Shown: positions 49,306 to 58,918, counted from the stretch's first letter. The stretch is 64,000 bases of DNA from Deltaproteobacteria bacterium (GCA_022710585.1 JAKLGV010000014.1:1-64000), one strand, 5' to 3'. The notes: generated by a model from the letters alone, not told the origin. Translations and numbers: made by a program.

Positions 49306-51516
49306 TTATATTTTCCTAAAATATTGCCTGTTTATATTGGATTGATTTAAAAATTCCAGGACTTTCTTTTCCACTTCCTTCGCTACCTCTCCCCGCAGGA
49401 TGCCGTGATGATTGGCATCCACCCGCAACAATTGTTTTTCTCTGGAGCCGAGCCTGCCGTAAATCTCCGGACCGCTCACCGCGTCCACGACCGGGTCGCC
49501 GGATGCCTGAACAACCAGCGCGGGATCGACAATATTTTTGAGATGAGTCTCGACATACTTCATCAGCTTTTCCAGTTCGTACGCCCCCCGGACAGGATTG
49601 CGCACATAGTTGATTTCCGGATTCTCCGGCTTATTCTCGATAAACTCCATTTTCCATTTATGGACATGCATTTTGGTCAACAGCGTATTCCACGCCACAA
49701 CCGCGGGCGCAACTTTAGACGCCAGTCCCTTCAGCTTCAGGGGCGCATTGATGGAAATCACTGAAGCAAATTTACCCGGCTTATTGGCCGCCTGCAAAAG
49801 CGCGATGCCGCTGCCCATGGAAAATCCGGCGATGGAAAAAGTCTTCACGCTGTTCTTCATAATAATATAGGCGCGGCTCGCGGAGTCATACCATTCTCCC
49901 CAGTTCCTGGCGGCAAGATCTTCCGGCGCTGTTCCGTGCCCCCGCATCCGGACACCGTAGACCGCATAGCCGTTCTGGTGCAGATACTCCGCCAGCGGTC
50001 TGATTTCTTCCGGCGCGGCCATATAGCCGTGGACCAGAATGATGCCTTTTCTGCTGAAAAATCGTTTCAAAAAAAACGGCTCTCCGATATTTTGGGGTTT
50101 GCTTTCCTCCGGCAGATAATACTGCTGATAATCTTTATCAAAGAGATTCTTATCCAGTCGGATAAACGTATTTCTGATTTTCCATTTGAGATAAAAGGCC
50201 GGGATAAATTTCTGCCAATCGATGACGCTGGTCAAATCACGGAGCGGTTCCATTTCGTTTCTGAGAACTTCCATGATATTTTCTCTTCTGATCGCGTGAA
50301 AATCGGCTTTCCGTCTGAATCGCTCGCTGTTTTTGGTAATGACGCCGTTTTCCCTTGTAATGAAGTTCTGGGCGATGGCTTCCTGTACAAAATTCTCGTA
50401 CTTTTCGTGATGGTCATCGGTGAGCAGATAAAACTGTTTTCTATAAAGCGCGCTGTGACAATTGGGAAGACCGGATTCGCGCAGATGTTCAATGGCCAGA
50501 AAAATGCGTTTTTTGAAATCGTCTTCGCTGAACGTGTTTCGCCGGTAGCTGGTGAGAATATAAGACATAATATGGTCGTGGTTGACCGTTGTCATGGCGT
50601 ATATGGCGGACATATAATCCTGCATCATCTTGACGGACATTTTTCTGAAAGCGGATATTTTTTTTAAATCTTTGTTTTCAAGATAAACATGATGATCCGC
50701 CGCCATTCTTTTCAACTTTCCGTTGGCGGTAAGATAGTTTTTTACCGGAAGCGGTTGGCCGAAGCGCACGTCAATATCGACCCGGCCCAGGATAATGGGG
50801 CCTTCTATTTTCAAATCCTCGTGAAAATTAGCGGAAACATTTTTGACAAACCGGTGGACAAGATTGCTGACGACATTCTCCTTCGCACGAACCGGATAAT
50901 AGGTGATATTGACCGGGACAATGAATGTTTCTTTATTGATAATGCCGGCGGAATCCGCAGGATCAAATCCGTAATAATCAGCGATCCTCGCCACTGATGA
51001 ACGGTCGCCGCGGGAAATGAAGTTTTTCAATTGTTCACGCAGAAACTGAGCACGCAGGGCCAACTGCGCCGCTCCGGAATGAGGCGATCTTCGCAGACCC
51101 GCGTTGTAAATAATATACTTGCCCTTCTCGATAACTTTTTTGTCTTTCATCATCCCGCCTTCCGGAAAGATGATGACCGGATGGCTGTCCGTGAGCAGCG
51201 CCTTGATGAATATTTTATCCCGGTCCGGATCGGCCGTGGAAACGGCGCCAACCTTATTCATTAGATTGCCCATTTCACCTGTGAAAAATGACTGGTGCGC
51301 CAGGGAGACAGGATATTTTTTGATGTGTTTTTTAATGATGTAAGGCATTAAAACAGTTTCGGTACGGGTGAAATGATTGATCACATAGAGCACCGGCTGA
51401 TCCGGAACATTTTCGGCGCCATGCACGCGGATATCCAGACCAAATCCCTCAATCAGATTGTCAATAGCCAGTTCAATGACATGGATTAAATCATTTGATA
51501 TATTCATGGTCTGCAT
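49306..51516 (-). CDS. Fusion of a PlsC-like acyltransferase and an alpha/beta hydrolase (lysophospholipase type)
   Basis: This 736-residue protein has two enzyme domains. The N-terminal part (about 20-290) resembles 1-acylglycerol-phosphate acyltransferases: the block I motif is NHFTRTET, with Glu in place of Asp in HxxxxD, and block III is FPEGGMM. A helical linker of about 170 residues follows. The C-terminal part (about 480-736) is a serine hydrolase: GIILVHGYMAAPEE oxyanion loop, nucleophile GFSMGSG, acid in SGDPVVD, and His in DANHHGIL. One protein could thus deacylate and reacylate phospholipids. It follows a GDPD gene by three bases on the same strand. Confidence 0.85.
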   Translation of the reverse strand: MQTMNISNDLIHVIELAIDNLIEGFGLDIRVHGAENVPDQPVLYVINHFTRTETVLMPYIIKKHIKKYPVSLAHQSFFTGEMGNLMNKVGAVSTADPDRDKIFIKALLTDSHPVIIFPEGGMMKDKKVIEKGKYIIYNAGLRRSPHSGAAQLALRAQFLREQLKNFISRGDRSSVARIADYYGFDPADSAGIINKETFIVPVNITYYPVRAKENVVSNLVHRFVKNVSANFHEDLKIEGPIILGRVDIDVRFGQPLPVKNYLTANGKLKRMAADHHVYLENKDLKKISAFRKMSVKMMQDYMSAIYAMTTVNHDHIMSYILTSYRRNTFSEDDFKKRIFLAIEHLRESGLPNCHSALYRKQFYLLTDDHHEKYENFVQEAIAQNFITRENGVITKNSERFRRKADFHAIRRENIMEVLRNEMEPLRDLTSVIDWQKFIPAFYLKWKIRNTFIRLDKNLFDKDYQQYYLPEESKPQNIGEPFFLKRFFSRKGIILVHGYMAAPEEIRPLAEYLHQNGYAVYGVRMRGHGTAPEDLAARNWGEWYDSASRAYIIMKNSVKTFSIAGFSMGSGIALLQAANKPGKFASVISINAPLKLKGLASKVAPAVVAWNTLLTKMHVHKWKMEFIENKPENPEINYVRNPVRGAYELEKLMKYVETHLKNIVDPALVVQASGDPVVDAVSGPEIYGRLGSREKQLLRVDANHHGILRGEVAKEVEKKVLEFLNQSNINRQYFRKI

Positions 51517-51519
51517 TTT

Positions 51520-52344
51520 TCAGCTTTCCGCTTTCGGCCTTTTGTTATCATCCAGCACTTTTCTCAACACATCCGGTTTGTTGGTGAAAATACCGTGCAC
51601 CCCCAGACGAATGAATTTTTTCATCGTCCGGATGTCATTGACCGTGTAAATATGGACCGGAATTCCGTGCGCTTGAATATCCGCCAGCCATCTTTTATTC
51701 AACTCCGATCTGGAACAATTGAACGCATCGGCGCCCAGAGAAACCACGATCTCCGAAGGCAGTTGGGAACCGTAAATTTTCTTCGCAAACAGGACAGCCA
51801 CCGCTGTCTTCGGATCAAGACGCTTCAGATGCCTGACGGCGCGCGGATCAAAACTGGAAAACACAACATGCTTTTTCATCCCGGCCTGTTCAACAATCTG
51901 CATACATCTTTCTTCAATGCCGCCGGAAATCATCCGGCTCACCGCTTCAGTTTTGATCTCGATATTAACGGCCATTCTATTTTTGCAGACATCCAGAACG
52001 TCTGCCAGGGTTGGTATTCTTTCATTTCTGAATTTCCTTTCAAACCAGTTGCCCGCGTCCAGTTTTTTTAATGAAGCCAGCGTGTGATCGGCAATCCGGC
52101 CTTTTCCGTTTGTGCAGCGCGATAGCTTTTCATCATGAAAGACGACAACTTCCTTATCCGCAGTCAACTGGACATCCAGCTCCACCATATCCGCACCCAT
52201 CGCCATGGCGGCCTCAAAAGAAGGAATTGTATTTTCAGGATAATAAGCCGACGCGCCGCGATGCGCGATGACGGCAAAATCATCTTTCTCCCGTTGATGA
52301 TAACTGAATAAATGAAATGCTTTCTGCATGATTTTTTTTACCAT
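51520..52344 (-). CDS. Glycerophosphodiester phosphodiesterase
   Basis: This 274-residue GDPD TIM-barrel enzyme has the catalytic and metal motifs HRGASAYYPENT (HR, E), VELDVQLTAD (E, D) and VVFHDEKLSR (H). They are followed by VNIEIKTE and the late HIYTVND and GIFTNKPD segments. It splits glycerophosphodiesters, released by lipases, into glycerol-3-phosphate and an alcohol. There is no signal peptide, so it acts in the cytoplasm like UgpQ. It heads an operon with the acyltransferase-lipase fusion, and the two form a coherent phospholipid turnover unit; a GpsA-like gene lies nearby. Confidence 0.92.
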   Translation of the reverse strand: MVKKIMQKAFHLFSYHQREKDDFAVIAHRGASAYYPENTIPSFEAAMAMGADMVELDVQLTADKEVVVFHDEKLSRCTNGKGRIADHTLASLKKLDAGNWFERKFRNERIPTLADVLDVCKNRMAVNIEIKTEAVSRMISGGIEERCMQIVEQAGMKKHVVFSSFDPRAVRHLKRLDPKTAVAVLFAKKIYGSQLPSEIVVSLGADAFNCSRSELNKRWLADIQAHGIPVHIYTVNDIRTMKKFIRLGVHGIFTNKPDVLRKVLDDNKRPKAES

Positions 52345-52461
52345 ATTTAAGTGCAGACTTCTTCAATTATTTTGGTGTTTACAAATAACACCGAAACGTT
52401 TAAGGATACTGCCGACAGGCTCATGCTGGCTAGTCAATCCAAAACGAACAGGAGGATGAAA

Positions 52462-53031
52462 ATGAAGGTTCTCGGTATTATGGGAAGTCCGCGCATCGGC
52501 GGCAACAGCGATATCCTGCTGGATGACGCTCTGGCCGGCGCTGAAAAGGCAGGCGCGCAGGTGGAAAAAATCATTCTGGACAAAAAGAAAATCTCCGGCT
52601 GCCGGGACTGCAAAAAATGCAACGAAACCGGCCTTTGCGTTCTGAAAGACGACATGCCGGAAATTCACAAAAAAATTCTCGAAGCGGATGCCATCATTCA
52701 CAGTGTGCCGGTTTATTTCTGGTCCATGACGGCTCAGATGAAAGCCTACCTTGACCGGTGGTGCGCGTTTTTTGATGCGACCTGGAGCTGGCATAAGGCT
52801 TATTATCCCAAAATGAAGGGCAAGCCCATCGGTCTGATCACGGTCTGCGGAGATCCGAACGTGCACACGGCTGATCCTGTTGTCCATAGTTTTAAGTCAA
52901 CCATGACCATGACAAAAATGAAATGGTTGGGAGAGGTCATGGCCTCCGCGTCGGACAAGGGAGATATTCTTCAAAACGAAAAAGCAAGGGAGCAGGCGTT
53001 TGCTTTAGGCGAGCGAGCCGCCCAAAGGTAG
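52462..53031 (+). CDS. Iron-sulfur flavoprotein (Isf-like)
   Basis: This flavodoxin-fold protein of 189 residues has the FMN loop IMGSPRIGGNSD and cluster motif C-x2-C-x2-C-x5-C (GCRDCKKCNETGLC). SVPVYFWSMTAQMK forms the flavin-contact loop. AGGAGG lies six bases before ATG 52462 and directly abuts ATG 52456, so the later start is chosen. It lies 28 bases upstream of the ADP-forming acyl-CoA ligase and could be co-transcribed with it. Confidence 0.85.
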   Translation: MKVLGIMGSPRIGGNSDILLDDALAGAEKAGAQVEKIILDKKKISGCRDCKKCNETGLCVLKDDMPEIHKKILEADAIIHSVPVYFWSMTAQMKAYLDRWCAFFDATWSWHKAYYPKMKGKPIGLITVCGDPNVHTADPVVHSFKSTMTMTKMKWLGEVMASASDKGDILQNEKAREQAFALGERAAQR

Positions 53032-53059
53032 TTTTATCAATTCAGAAAGGAAATCGATC

Positions 53060-55225
53060 ATGATGGGAAATCCACTCCATTTATTAATGAATCCCAGATC
53101 CATCGCGGTGGCGGGAGCGAACAATAATCCCAGTAAAATGGGAACGATTCAGGCGTTGAATCTTTTAAAAGACGGCTATCGAGGCAATTTTTATCCGATT
53201 CATCCCGCGGAAAAAACCGTCCTCGGATTTGCCGCCTATGCGGCGCCGGAAGATTTGCCCGAAGTCCCCGATCTGGCCATCATGATTGTTCCCAGCAAGG
53301 CTATTGTCCCGCTGCTGGAGAGTTTCGGTAAAATCGGCACGAAGAGAGCGATCATTATCACTGCCGGCTTCAAGGAAACAGGCGCGGCCGGACTCGATAT
53401 GGAAATAAAGATTAACGAAATAGCCAGGCAATATGGCATACGTTTTGTCGGTCCCAATTGCATGGGCATCATCAACTCTCAGCTTTCACTCAACACGACC
53501 GTTTTGCCAACAGCCAAGGAACCGGGGCTGCTGGGCTTTGCATCGCAGAGCGGAACGTTCCTGAGTCAGTCACTGCCCTATTTGAACAAAAGAGGAATCC
53601 GCTTCAGCAAGGCCGTCAGCATGGGCAACGAGGCCAACATTAATATGGTCGATGCGTTGGAATACCTGGGGGAAGACGAACAGACAAAAGCCATCATCCT
53701 CTATATCGAGGGAATCCGCGACGGAAAAAGATTTGTTGAAGTGGCCCGCAGGATCACGCCGCACAAGCCCGTTGTCGCCCAGTACGTCGGCGGGTCGGTG
53801 TCCGGAGCGCGCGCGGGGATGAGCCACACCGGCGCAATGGCCGGCCCTGATTTCCTCTATAACGGTATTTTCAAACAGGCGGGCATTATTCGCGTCAATA
53901 CGATTGAAGATCTCTACGCGCACGGCTGGACGCTGGCCACACAGCCGCCGCTTAAAGGCAGACGGGTCGGGGTCATTACCAATTCCGGCGGTCCGTCTTC
54001 AACCATTGCCTATACCTGCGATGCGTTTGGTCTGGAAGTCCCCCGTTTTTCCGACGGATTGCAAAAAGAAATCCGCAAGCATATCGAACCGCATGCCTCC
54101 GCGTCCAATCCCGTCGATATGACGTTCGATCTGAGCATGGGAAAACTGGCGCTCACCCTGCCGGAAATGATGATGAAAAGCGGCGAGATCGACGCGCTGG
54201 TCCTGCATGGCGCCATGATGAGCGGCTACCTGAAAGAAATTTATCCCAATCTCAAGGAGCTAATCGGAAACATTTCTCTGGATGAATTTCTGAAAGTCGG
54301 TCAATTGGACCGAAAGATTCCCGACGGCACCTTTGATCTCTCACGCATACACAAGATGCCGATGCTGATATCTACTTTTTTTGATCACGAAGATAATTAC
54401 ATCCAGGGCTATCTGGATACGAACAATCCGGTTTTCTATTCTCCGGAAAATACGGCACGGGCGCTGGCTTCGCTATACCGCTACAAACAAATCAAGGAAC
54501 GCGCCCCCCATCAAGACGTCGCTTTGCCGAAAATCAAAAAACCGGCCAAAGAAATGATCAGCCGGGCGTTAACCCGTAAACAGAAGGCGCTGGATGAATA
54601 CGAAGCCAAGCAATTGCTGGCCTGCTACGGGATTCCGGTCACAAAAGAAACGCTGACCGGAAAGGTTGAGGAAGCGCTGGCCGCGGCGAGACAAATCGGT
54701 TATCCGGTGGCGCTCAAAGCCTGCCACTGGGAAATCATGCACAAGAGCGGCAAAGGTTTGATCGCGCTGAATGTGAAAGACGAAATCCAGTTGAAAAAGG
54801 AATTTAAAAATATTCAGAAAAACGCGGGAAAGAAAACGCCGGTTCTCGTGCAAAAAATGCTCAAGGGCAGCCGCGAGTTTCTGGCGGGGATGACACGTTA
54901 TGCCGGGTTTGGCCCGTGCGTCGTTTTCGGTCTGGGCGGTGTTTTTACCGAAGTTTACAAGGACACCACGCTACGTCTGGCGCCCCTTGCCGACGCCGAT
55001 GCGCGCGAAATGTTCGCGGACATCCGCGCCCGCCAACTGCTGGATAAATTCCGGGGAATGGAGAAGGTGCAATTGAACAGACTCTCGCAAATCCTTCGGG
55101 CCCTGGGCAATATTGCCCTGCTGCACCCGGAGATCGCGGAAATTGATCTCAATCCGATTATTATTGACGGAGCGGAACCGGTCGTTGCTGACGCGCTGAT
55201 TGTGCTGGAGAGCAACATCAAATAA
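53060..55225 (+). CDS. Acetate/acyl-CoA ligase, ADP-forming (fused alpha-beta)
   Basis: This 721-residue enzyme converts acyl-CoA, ADP and phosphate to acid, CoA and ATP. The order is: CoA-binding domain (IAVAGANNNPSKMGT), succinyl-CoA-ligase-like domain with the phosphohistidine H256 in SHTGAMAGP, then an ATP-grasp domain (about 490-721) with LDEYEAKQLLACYGIP and GLGGVFTEV. Such enzymes give anaerobic fermenters and syntrophs one ATP per acetyl-CoA by substrate-level phosphorylation. It lies beside two CoA-transferase/hydrolase genes, building an acyl-CoA to acid exchange module. AAAGG nine bases before ATG 53060 supports the start. Confidence 0.92.
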   Translation: MMGNPLHLLMNPRSIAVAGANNNPSKMGTIQALNLLKDGYRGNFYPIHPAEKTVLGFAAYAAPEDLPEVPDLAIMIVPSKAIVPLLESFGKIGTKRAIIITAGFKETGAAGLDMEIKINEIARQYGIRFVGPNCMGIINSQLSLNTTVLPTAKEPGLLGFASQSGTFLSQSLPYLNKRGIRFSKAVSMGNEANINMVDALEYLGEDEQTKAIILYIEGIRDGKRFVEVARRITPHKPVVAQYVGGSVSGARAGMSHTGAMAGPDFLYNGIFKQAGIIRVNTIEDLYAHGWTLATQPPLKGRRVGVITNSGGPSSTIAYTCDAFGLEVPRFSDGLQKEIRKHIEPHASASNPVDMTFDLSMGKLALTLPEMMMKSGEIDALVLHGAMMSGYLKEIYPNLKELIGNISLDEFLKVGQLDRKIPDGTFDLSRIHKMPMLISTFFDHEDNYIQGYLDTNNPVFYSPENTARALASLYRYKQIKERAPHQDVALPKIKKPAKEMISRALTRKQKALDEYEAKQLLACYGIPVTKETLTGKVEEALAAARQIGYPVALKACHWEIMHKSGKGLIALNVKDEIQLKKEFKNIQKNAGKKTPVLVQKMLKGSREFLAGMTRYAGFGPCVVFGLGGVFTEVYKDTTLRLAPLADADAREMFADIRARQLLDKFRGMEKVQLNRLSQILRALGNIALLHPEIAEIDLNPIIIDGAEPVVADALIVLESNIK

Positions 55226-55251
55226 GCTGGTATTGATGCTGTTAGCAGCGA

Positions 55252-55565
55252 TCAACTGCGCAGTCCGTCCAGAAACCGGTCCAGCGCCTCCTGGTAAAGA
55301 GATTGATAGTCATCCTTCACCAGAATGGTCTTTTTCAGCTTTTTCAGCTGAATAATGCCGTTGAAAGTGCTCCAGAGAATGATTGCCTGTCTTCGCGGAT
55401 CGACCTTTTTGAAAGTTCCGTTGTCGATGCCTTCACGGATCGCGGACGTCAGGGTGAATATGCTGGCATTGCCGTGCGCATCAATTTAATTTTTTAATTC
55501 CGGGGGAAAATCGTTTCCGGCGATGTCAGAAAATAATTGATGATATCGAAATAATTCTCGAGAAC
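55252..55565 (-). pseudogene. Decayed TetR-family regulator (C-terminal part only)
   Basis: Minus-strand translation gives LFSDIAGNDFPPELKN, a TAA stop (55488-55486), then IDAHGNASIFTLTSAIREG, GTFKKVDPRRQAIILWSTFN, GIIQLKKL and a TGA at 55254-55252. This is the ligand-binding C-terminal half of a TetR regulator. The in-frame stop and the absence of any N-terminal HTH upstream show that it is not functional. Its place between the acyl-CoA ligase and the CoA-transferase genes suggests that it once controlled one of them. Confidence 0.72.
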
Positions 55566-55664
55566 ATTTTTATACTGTACACCACGAAAACAAGTTCTTA
55601 TCCATCAGGGAATACCTGGTTCTCAATAAACAGGGGGGCACGCCGTGTCACTTTGCCCGCCTTC

Positions 55665-57005
55665 TTACCGTTTTCTGTCGAGCCAGATCTTCATTTCCCG
55701 TGCCTGGGCGCTGAGCTCGTCACGGAACATGGGGTGTGCGATACTGATGAGTGCCTCCGCCCTTTCCCATGTAGGCATGCCTTTGAGCTGGACAATGCCG
55801 TATTCCGTGGCCACATACTGCACGATGGAGCGGGGAATCGTGACGATGGAACCGGGCCGAAGCGTAGGCACGATCCGGGAATGAACCGTACCATCTTTGT
55901 CGGTAAAGGTAGAACTCAGGCCGATGATGCCCTTTCCTCCGCGTGAATAGAAGGCTCCCATGATGAAATCGAACTGACCTCCTGTCCCGGAGATCTGTGA
56001 GATTCCGACCGACTCGGAGCAGACCTGGCTGAAGAGGTCTATCTCCAGGGCATTGTTGATGGCGACTACCTTGGCGTTCATTCCGATAGCTCTGGGATCG
56101 TTGACGTAGTTCACCGGATACGAAGCGCAGGCCGAGTTGTTGTGAAGGAATTCGTAGAGTTTTTTCGTACCCATGGCAAAGGTATAGACCATTTTGAACC
56201 GGTCGATGGTCTTATTGTTGCCGGTAATTTTGCCTTTGTTGTAGAGATCCACCATGGAATCGACGAGCATTTCGGTGTGTACGCCCAGGTCCTTCAGGTC
56301 ACTTTCGGCAATCATGGAACCGATCACATTGGGAAGCCCGCCGATGCCGAGCTGCAGGCAGGCGCCGTCTTCAATCTCTTTCATAATGTGCTGTGCTATC
56401 TGCATATCTATTTCAGTCGGGGTGGGAGGCCGGATTTCCTGCAGCGGTGCATTCCTGCCCTCTACGATGTAATCCACCCGGGAGATATGCACGGACTCCT
56501 GATTTCCGCCCAGGCAATGAGGCAGGGATTTGTTGATCTCCACCACCACATTCTTCGCCTTGGTGATAGCCGCCGATGTGATGGAATTGACCAGCCCGAA
56601 GTTGAAGTATCCCTGAGCATCCATGGGACGGGCGCTGACAAAGACGTAGTCATAGGTTTTGTATTTTCTTACAATCCGCGGGCCCTGATGGTAGGTTAAG
56701 GGAATGTAACTGCACAGCCCCTGCTGATAGAGTTTTCTGCTCACTGAGGAAAAATGCCAGTCGTTGTAGATGAAGTGCTCGCGGTAAGGGTCTGCCTCGA
56801 TGAACTGGGGAACCTTGGTGATGCAGACGCCTTCAATAAGAACATCCTGAAACTCATGTGCCCGTTGGGCGAGCGCATGATCGATGGCTTCGGGCCTGAG
56901 CACGAATTCACCAAAGAAGATCCGGTCGCCCGACTTGACCATCTGCGCCACCTTCTCGGCGCTGGTAAGTTTCTGGTGATACTTTTTTCTTGTGAGTTCT
57001 TGCAT
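55665..57005 (-). CDS. Acetyl-CoA hydrolase/CoA-transferase family protein (Cat1/4-hydroxybutyrate CoA-transferase-like)
   Basis: This class I CoA-transferase-fold enzyme of 446 residues shows HTEMLVDSMVDL, GIGGLPNV in the CoA-binding loop, and VCSESVGISQISGTGGQFDF around the expected catalytic glutamate. ATEYGIVQLKG and ALISIAHPMFRDEL mark the C-terminal part. It would move CoA between acetate and a longer acid, or hydrolyse acetyl-CoA. GAAAGG lies nine bases before ATG 57005 but abuts ATG 57014, so the inner start is chosen. It is 44 bases downstream of a longer paralogue on the same strand. Confidence 0.88.
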   Translation of the reverse strand: MQELTRKKYHQKLTSAEKVAQMVKSGDRIFFGEFVLRPEAIDHALAQRAHEFQDVLIEGVCITKVPQFIEADPYREHFIYNDWHFSSVSRKLYQQGLCSYIPLTYHQGPRIVRKYKTYDYVFVSARPMDAQGYFNFGLVNSITSAAITKAKNVVVEINKSLPHCLGGNQESVHISRVDYIVEGRNAPLQEIRPPTPTEIDMQIAQHIMKEIEDGACLQLGIGGLPNVIGSMIAESDLKDLGVHTEMLVDSMVDLYNKGKITGNNKTIDRFKMVYTFAMGTKKLYEFLHNNSACASYPVNYVNDPRAIGMNAKVVAINNALEIDLFSQVCSESVGISQISGTGGQFDFIMGAFYSRGGKGIIGLSSTFTDKDGTVHSRIVPTLRPGSIVTIPRSIVQYVATEYGIVQLKGMPTWERAEALISIAHPMFRDELSAQAREMKIWLDRKR

Positions 57006-57049
57006 GGTTTGCATCCTTTCTCTCGAACTTGAAAACGGATTTCAGACTG

Positions 57050-58918
57050 TCAGGTCTCTTCGCTCCCGAAATTGATCTTCAGTTCATAAACTCCCACTTC
57101 CAGGTGCGTCGTCATCGGATAGCCGGACTTGGAAAATACCTGCATCATCGCTTTGTTCTGGGAAAGGACATCCGCTGTGAAGCCGACAATGTTCTTCTCC
57201 TTCGCGATGCGAATGAGATAGCGCAGCAGAAAAGTTCCGATGCCCCGGTGCTGCCAGTCCTGATGGGTTGTAAAAGCCACTTCGGCAAAGCGCGTATTCG
57301 GATCATTAATATATCGTCCGATGGCGACGATCTGCTCCCGCCCTTCCGGCTCCTCTTTGCCGATCACCGCGGCAATGGCCATTTTATCATTATAATCAAT
57401 GGCCGCCAGCGGCATGGCGACTGTATGGGAGAAAGATTTCAGATTTTGAAAAAAGCGCGTATAGACATCCTGCTGGGGCAGCCCGTAAATCAAGTCCTGA
57501 ATGGCGCGTTCATCCGTGGCTTTCACCGGACGGAAAAACAGCGGTGTGTCCTTTTTATCAATCCAGTTCACCTCGTATTCTTTCGGGTATAAAACCACCG
57601 GCAGCGTCTGGTCTCTGTATATGAAACCCTGTTTTTTCGCCGCTTCTAGAAGCTCGTCGCGGAAGTCGGGATGGGCGATATTAATCAGCATCATGGCCCG
57701 CTCGCGAATGGACTTGCCGTGCACATAGGCGACGCCATATTCCGTCACCACGTAATGAATATCACCGCGCGTCACCACGACGCCGCTGCCCGGAGAAGGA
57801 TACGGGACAATGCGGGAAATCCGGCCATCTTCGGTCGTCGAGGGCAGCACCATAATGGATTTGCCGCGGAAAGACATCGCCGAACCGCGCACAAAGTCCA
57901 CCTGACCGCCGATGCCGCTGTAAAATTCAAAGCCCAGGGAATCCGAACAAACCTGCCCGGTCAGATCGACCGTCAGGGCGGAATTAATGGACACCATCCG
58001 ATCATTCTGAGCAATGACATAGGGATCGTTGACATACTGGCACGGACGGAATTCAAACAGCGGATTGTTGTGCACGTAATCATAGAGACGCCGGCTGCCC
58101 ATGCAGAAAGCGGCAACGATTTTTCCCGGATGCAGTGTTTTTTTCCGGCAGGTCACCACGCCGCTTTCAATCAGATCCATCAGGCCGTCGGTGAATGTTT
58201 CCGTATGCACGCCCAGATCTTTTTTGTTCTGGAGATAGGGAAACACAGAATTGGGAATTTTGCCCACACCGGTCTGAATGGTGGATTCGTTGTCAATCAG
58301 ATCGGCAATCAGTTGACCGATCACCTGCGCGATATGGCCGGGCGACTTCTGCGTAAACTCCAGAAGCGGCGCATCATTTTCCACAAACGCGGAAATTTCG
58401 CTGACATGCAGAAAGCTGTCGCCCAGTGTCCTGGGCATATTCGGATTCACTTCGGCCACAACATAACGCGCCACTTCCGCCGCCGTTTTGCTGATATCCA
58501 CCGAGATGCCCAGACTGACATAACCGTTCATATCCGGCGGAGAAACCGTAATGAGGGCGACATCAATGGGCATCGATCCCCGCTGCATGAGCCGGGGCAC
58601 TTCGGACAGAAAGATGGGGGTATAATCGGCATGGCCGGCTTTGATCGCCGCGCGGGCGTTGGCGCCGATAAAAAGCGCGTTGTGGCGGAAATGATTAATA
58701 TACACATCGGACGTATAATCGGTGAGTCCCAGATCAAGGAAGTGGAGAATCTCCACATCGGCAAGATACTTCCCCATATCCAGAAGCGTTTTGACCAGTA
58801 GCTGGGGCTCTCCGCAGGCAGACGCGATGAAGATTCTCGCTCCGCGTCTGATCCGGCTTAAAGCGGTTTTCGCGTCCGTCAGTTTTTCCTGATAGGTCTT
58901 TTGCCAGTCGTGAATCAT
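57050..58918 (-). CDS. Acetyl-CoA hydrolase/CoA-transferase fused to a GNAT acetyltransferase domain
   Basis: This 622-residue two-domain protein has an N-terminal CoA-transferase-like domain (1 to about 440), with HTETFTDGLMDL, VCSDSLGFEFYSGIGGQVDF and VTEYGVAYVHG. The residue aligned with the catalytic Glu of the neighbour (CSESVG) reads Asp in CSDSLG. The C-terminal part (about 455-610) is a GNAT fold: VAFTTHQDWQHRGIGTFLLR includes the acetyl-CoA-binding Q/R-x-x-G-x-G/A motif (QHRGIG). Fusion of a CoA-transferase-like module with an acetyltransferase could couple acyl-CoA sensing to protein acylation, as in Pat-type enzymes with an ADP-forming synthetase domain. Function unproven. Confidence 0.88.
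   Translation of the reverse strand: MIHDWQKTYQEKLTDAKTALSRIRRGARIFIASACGEPQLLVKTLLDMGKYLADVEILHFLDLGLTDYTSDVYINHFRHNALFIGANARAAIKAGHADYTPIFLSEVPRLMQRGSMPIDVALITVSPPDMNGYVSLGISVDISKTAAEVARYVVAEVNPNMPRTLGDSFLHVSEISAFVENDAPLLEFTQKSPGHIAQVIGQLIADLIDNESTIQTGVGKIPNSVFPYLQNKKDLGVHTETFTDGLMDLIESGVVTCRKKTLHPGKIVAAFCMGSRRLYDYVHNNPLFEFRPCQYVNDPYVIAQNDRMVSINSALTVDLTGQVCSDSLGFEFYSGIGGQVDFVRGSAMSFRGKSIMVLPSTTEDGRISRIVPYPSPGSGVVVTRGDIHYVVTEYGVAYVHGKSIRERAMMLINIAHPDFRDELLEAAKKQGFIYRDQTLPVVLYPKEYEVNWIDKKDTPLFFRPVKATDERAIQDLIYGLPQQDVYTRFFQNLKSFSHTVAMPLAAIDYNDKMAIAAVIGKEEPEGREQIVAIGRYINDPNTRFAEVAFTTHQDWQHRGIGTFLLRYLIRIAKEKNIVGFTADVLSQNKAMMQVFSKSGYPMTTHLEVGVYELKINFGSEET

Noticed and set aside
57671-58801. 376-residue plus-strand frame rich in His, Gly and Arg opposite the CoA-transferase/GNAT gene
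   Set aside because: Antisense shadow: composition is skewed and there is no recognisable domain or ribosome binding site.
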